A stretch of DNA of 5,190 bases. It comes from an uncultured Kiritimatiellota bacterium (lineage in GTDB: Bacteria > Verrucomicrobiota > Kiritimatiellia > RFP12 > UBA1067). Below, in pieces: positions 3,028-5,190 of this stretch. The first letter of the stretch is position 1. The number at the start of each line of letters is the position of its first letter. The stretch lies in contig CAKTZA010000112.1 in assembly GCA_934635045.1 (NCBI GenBank), positions 1 through 5,190 of the forward strand, in the 5' to 3' direction. A program made the position numbers and the translations under genes. The notes beneath the pieces were generated by a model. The model searched no databases. It was not told the DNA's origin and saw nothing but the letters and a program-made list of their open reading frames with translations.

Positions 3028-5190
3028 ATGTCCCTCTCGCTTCGGCTAACTCTCGTCTGCCTCTGCTGCGCAATCGCCCTGTCGGCGGTCGCGCGCGGTC
3101 AGCACGTCGCACAGGCCTCCGCCGCCGACCGCATCGTCCGAAACGCCGAGGACTATCGCGCGTTCGTCTCCGACGACGACCGCACCCCCTGCACGTTTGA
3201 CATCACGGGTACGGTCTCGACCGTGCGGAATCCGTCCTTCTTCGTCCTCGACGACGGGCGCGAACGGCTTCCCGTGAAGACCGAACGTCCGACAGGCGCA
3301 GCCCCCGGGGACCGCGTCCGCGTCAGCGGGGGCCTGACGCACCGCTCGCCCGACGGGAAGTCCGCGCGCACATTCTGGCATTCTCTCGTCGCCGACCGCG
3401 TCGAACGCATCGGACGCGGGACGCCGCCGCCGCGCGTTCAAGCGACGGTCGCCGAGATCACGCAGGGCCGCCATTACCTCGAATGCGTGGAGACGGACGG
3501 CACGGTCGACGAGATCGTCACGGATGACGTCGATCCCGGCTACGTCATCCTCGTGCTGCGCGACGGCGCCGACACGGTCCTGGTCTCGCTCCCCAGCACC
3601 ACACGTCTCGCACAGGGCGGACGCGGCCTCGTCGACGCCGAAGTCAAAGTCTCCGGCTTCTGCCTGTTCAACCTCACCGGCGCCCGAAAGCTGACAGGCT
3701 GGCGCATCCTTGCGGACGACGCCTCGAACCTGAAGATCCTCCGCTCGCCCGACGAGAACGTCGCGACGGCCCGGCGGCTCCGTCCGCAGAACAGGACAAG
3801 CCCCGAGACCGTCGCCGCGCTCGGCCGCCGCTCGGCGCGCGGACGCGTCCTCGCCTCATGGAACGGGAACCGCCTCCTGCTCAAGACCGATGACGGACAG
3901 CTCGTGCCGGCCGAGCTCGCCGCCGGAGAGCCCGAGGCCGCCGTCAGCTCGGAAGTCGAGATCGTCGGCTCGGCTGAAACGGACCTCTTTCGCGTCACGC
4001 TGTCCAACGCCCGCATCAAGTCGCTGGTCGCCGCACCGTCGGAGACGAGGGCCCGCGTCCGGGACAGGCCGCTTGGACCTGCCGACCTCTACCGTCACAA
4101 GAACGGCCAGACGTCCTTCAACGCCGACTGCTTCGGTCGCCTTTTCGCTGCCGAGGGCGTCGTCAAGAGCCTGCCGATTCCGGGCATTCCCGCCAGCCGC
4201 CTCATCATCGACTGCGCCGGAACCGAAATCCCCGTCGCCGTCCGCACGGCGGACATCAGGCGACGCGGCGTCTCGACAGGCGCGCACGTCCGGGTCACGG
4301 GAATCCTCGTCTTCGAGGCCGACAGCTGGCGTCCCTCACGCCCCTTCCCCCGCATCACGAGCCTGTTCGTCGCGACGCGGTCCGCGGACGATCTCGTCGT
4401 CACGGCAGAGGCCCCCTTCTGGACGCCGGGCCGGTTCGCTCTTGCGCTCGGCTTGCTGACGCTGACGCTCGTCGGCATCCTCATCTGGAACTTCCTGTTG
4501 CGCCGACAGGTCGAACGGCGCAGCCAGGAACTGTGCAAAGCGGCTCAAAAGCATGCCGAAGCCACGCTCAAGACCCGCGAGCGCACGCGCCTCGCCGTCG
4601 AGCTGCACGACTCGATCGCCCAGAACCTGACAGGCGCCGCGCTGAAGATCCGTTCCGCCGTGCGCGCCCTGGCCCCTGACGACGACGCGCCACGTCCGCA
4701 CCTCGCCCTCGCGCTCAAGACCGTCAACGCCTCCCGCGAAGAGCTTCGCAACTGCATCTGGGACCTTCGGAACCGCGCGCTGGAAGACCCCGACTTCGAG
4801 CAGGCGATCCGCGCGACGCTCGAACCCGTCGCCGGCGAGGCCCGCATCCGCGTTCGCCTTGCCGCCGCGCGCGACCGCATCCCCGACACGGCGGCGCACG
4901 CCGTCCTGTCGATCGTCCGCGAACTCGCCAGCAACGCCATCCGGCACGGACAGGCCTCGGATGTCGCGATTGCCGGCGTCCACGACGGCGACTGCCTGCG
5001 CTTTTCGGTCAAGGACGACGGATGCGGCTTCGAGCCCGAGACCTGTCCCGGACTGGAGCAGGGCCACTTCGGCCTTCAAGGCATCCGCGAGCGAGTCAAG
5101 GCGTTCAACGGCTCCATGACGATTGCGCGCCGTCCCGGCCGAGGCATGCGCCTCGCCGTCTCCATCCCGAGGGGGGGGGGGGGGGGGGGG
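3028..5190 (+). CDS. Sensor histidine kinase (HisKA_3/NarL class) with OB-like periplasmic sensor, 3' end lost
   Basis: This is an inner-membrane sensor kinase that should autophosphorylate and pass phosphate to a NarL/LuxR-type response regulator. A signal peptide (about 1-24, ending AVARG) leads into a periplasmic region of about 435 residues. This region appears to be four beta-rich OB-like modules at roughly 55-133, 139-245, 270-340 and 370-460, recognisable by recurring patterns such as FVLDDG, PGDRVRVSG, LVDAEVKVSG and GAHVRVTG. PFWTPG precedes one transmembrane helix (470-491). A short charged linker leads to the dimerisation and phosphoacceptor domain ERTRLAVELHDSIAQN, with His527. 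The ATPase domain has an N-box ELASNAIRHG (Asn636), G1 DDGCGF (663-668) and G2 GHFGLQGIRERV (679-690), so it looks catalytically complete. I recall this layout from Verrucomicrobiota and Acidobacteriota kinases, whose ligand is unknown to me. No stop codon is seen: after SIPR (residue 715) the sequence is only G, and similar kinases end within a few residues of this point. Third-position GC is 85-90% in two sampled parts. No regulator gene is visible. Confidence 0.92.
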   Translation, partial: MSLSLRLTLVCLCCAIALSAVARGQHVAQASAADRIVRNAEDYRAFVSDDDRTPCTFDITGTVSTVRNPSFFVLDDGRERLPVKTERPTGAAPGDRVRVSGGLTHRSPDGKSARTFWHSLVADRVERIGRGTPPPRVQATVAEITQGRHYLECVETDGTVDEIVTDDVDPGYVILVLRDGADTVLVSLPSTTRLAQGGRGLVDAEVKVSGFCLFNLTGARKLTGWRILADDASNLKILRSPDENVATARRLRPQNRTSPETVAALGRRSARGRVLASWNGNRLLLKTDDGQLVPAELAAGEPEAAVSSEVEIVGSAETDLFRVTLSNARIKSLVAAPSETRARVRDRPLGPADLYRHKNGQTSFNADCFGRLFAAEGVVKSLPIPGIPASRLIIDCAGTEIPVAVRTADIRRRGVSTGAHVRVTGILVFEADSWRPSRPFPRITSLFVATRSADDLVVTAEAPFWTPGRFALALGLLTLTLVGILIWNFLLRRQVERRSQELCKAAQKHAEATLKTRERTRLAVELHDSIAQNLTGAALKIRSAVRALAPDDDAPRPHLALALKTVNASREELRNCIWDLRNRALEDPDFEQAIRATLEPVAGEARIRVRLAAARDRIPDTAAHAVLSIVRELASNAIRHGQASDVAIAGVHDGDCLRFSVKDDGCGFEPETCPGLEQGHFGLQGIRERVKAFNGSMTIARRPGRGMRLAVSIPRGGGGGG
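5171..5190. other. Terminal run of 20 G, probable sequencing or assembly artefact
   Basis: The last 20 bases are all G and encode only Gly in the kinase frame. A G run at the very end of a contig is typical of no-signal cycles on two-colour sequencers. It replaces the natural stop of the kinase, so bases after about 5170 should not be trusted. Confidence 0.8.

Noticed and set aside
3019..3030. GCCGCCATCATG resembles a eukaryotic Kozak context
   Set aside because: The gene is a bacterial histidine kinase with a bacterial promoter; the match is coincidental in GC-rich DNA.
2598..3200. 200-codon plus-strand frame
   Set aside because: It starts inside the CGCAAAG repeat, crosses the kinase promoter and overlaps the kinase N-terminus in another frame. 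The translation has no coherent composition.
2429..3474. Several minus-strand frames in the gap and early kinase gene
   Set aside because: They mutually overlap, translate repeat DNA or the kinase antisense strand, and show no family motif.
4336..5079. 247-codon minus-strand frame
   Set aside because: It is antisense to the kinase transmembrane, phosphoacceptor and ATPase regions, where every kinase motif reads correctly on the plus strand.

Overview
The window is GC-rich bacterial DNA. It carries a two-gene cassette (a secreted Cys-rich protein and a lipoprotein, 394-2513), a 514-base repeat-rich gap, and a membrane sensor histidine kinase (3028 to the window end). All three genes lie on the plus strand. 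The window looks like the end of a contig, because it finishes in 20 consecutive G that cut into the last codons of the kinase. The likely source is a member of the Verrucomicrobiota, possibly a gut or rumen Kiritimatiellae lineage. The basis is the kinase sensor architecture, my recollection of similar secreted proteins in those genomes, and the short intergenic repeats. This placement is inferred and was not tested by any search.

Layout: 1-125 is less GC-rich and has a good leftward promoter, a 12-codon leader ORF and possibly the first codons of a gene that runs off the left edge. 126-378 is repeat DNA with no credible gene. A perfect extended -10 (379-384) lies just before gene 1. Gene 1 (394-1749) and gene 2 (1746-2513) overlap by ATGA and are probably co-transcribed and translationally coupled. 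2514-3027 contains no gene: it holds several short repeat families and a strong promoter (TAGACA, 17 bp, TATCAT). The kinase starts at 3028.

The most notable signals are as follows. (a) Third-position GC, counted by hand, is about 86% in the first 189 codons of gene 1. It falls to about 63% in the rest of gene 1 and about 62% in gene 2, while sampled parts of the kinase are 85-90%. The C-terminal part of gene 1 and gene 2 therefore form one compositional block. That is what a swapped C-terminal module with its partner gene would look like, but function is unknown. (b) The promoters of gene 1 and the kinase both place the predicted transcription start 2-4 bases before the ATG, with no Shine-Dalgarno sequence, so near-leaderless mRNAs are predicted. 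(c) The same repeat unit lies upstream of both promoters, and an inverted, block-permuted copy lies at 181-250. (d) A perfect 10-bp hairpin of intergenic-repeat type encodes part of the C-terminus of gene 2.

No RNA gene, CRISPR array, transposase or convincing intrinsic terminator was seen. There is no direct evidence that the kinase regulates the cassette. The shared upstream repeat is suggestive but may simply be a dispersed genomic repeat.
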